A stretch of 64,000 nucleotides of DNA from Flavivirga rizhaonensis (GTDB lineage: Bacteria; Bacteroidota; Bacteroidia; Flavobacteriales; Flavobacteriaceae): assembly GCF_004791695.1 (NCBI RefSeq), contig NZ_SRSO01000009.1, positions 82,211-146,210 on the forward strand, read 5' to 3'. The notes below the pieces were generated by a model, which saw only the letters and a program-made list of their open reading frames with translations, was not told where the DNA came from and did not search any database. Both the position numbers and the translations under genes were made by a program. This document shows, one piece after another, positions 63,930 through 64,000 of the stretch; within the stretch, counting starts at the first letter, position 1, and each line of letters opens with the position of its first letter.

Positions 63930-64000
63930 TGAATAGCTATTTCTCAATTATGAAATTTGCTCCATTACCATCATCAGGTCTTCGATGGTGTTCCAAATAT

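Overview
The window is chromosomal DNA of a member of the Bacteroidota, most likely the family Flavobacteriaceae. It is AT-rich and carries genes typical of that group: a class IV IlvE, type 2 PyrF, type III and type II glutamine synthetases, a class II ribonucleotide reductase, DUF4920, DUF1684, DUF3078 and DUF4197 proteins, and a DnaJ with a reduced zinc domain. Several genes are preceded by the Bacteroidetes -7 box TANNTTTG, and Shine-Dalgarno sites are weak or absent. No rRNA, tRNA, CRISPR array, prophage or intact insertion sequence was recognised.

Layout. 1-8 kb: start of sucC, then lysA, a membrane acyltransferase-like protein, an APC permease and a tricorn-like S41 protease. 8-17.5 kb: DinB, TfoX-like and M28 peptidase genes, PPK2, a flavodoxin-like reductase, a coiled-coil secreted protein, then a leftward run of NatAB-like ABC transporter, MscS channel and a sigma-54-type response regulator. 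17.8-26 kb: grpE-dnaJ, a TIGR01777 epimerase, mnmD, ilvE, a MazG-like protein and a lipoprotein, then about 1.1 kb of decayed mobile-element sequence. 26.5-37.7 kb: a 28-residue peptide ORF, an M49 peptidase, crcB, a cytochrome P450, an MFS pump with a VOC protein, a DJ-1-like lipoprotein and an Lrp regulator between two related small proteins. 38-44 kb: icmF, purU, DUF4197 and DUF1579 proteins. 45-56 kb: pyrF, prfA and purM, interrupted by a small ABC module and nrdJ. 56-61 kb: glnN and glnA back to back. 61.3-63.9 kb: a BlaI/BlaR1-like pair with a clear operator, ending in hairpin repeats.

Most genes are core metabolism or ordinary envelope functions, and I see no complete novel multi-gene system. 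The distinctive signal is a population of palindromic intergenic repeats. Some are nested inside one another, one short form acts as a terminator, and three sit in frame inside icmF, where they encode linker peptides. Other points of note are the BlaI operator, which fills the spacer of a canonical promoter; two candidate short transcription units (26.48 and 33.0 kb); a minimal ABC ATPase with a 95-residue membrane partner; and an NtrC-type regulator without a DNA-binding domain.
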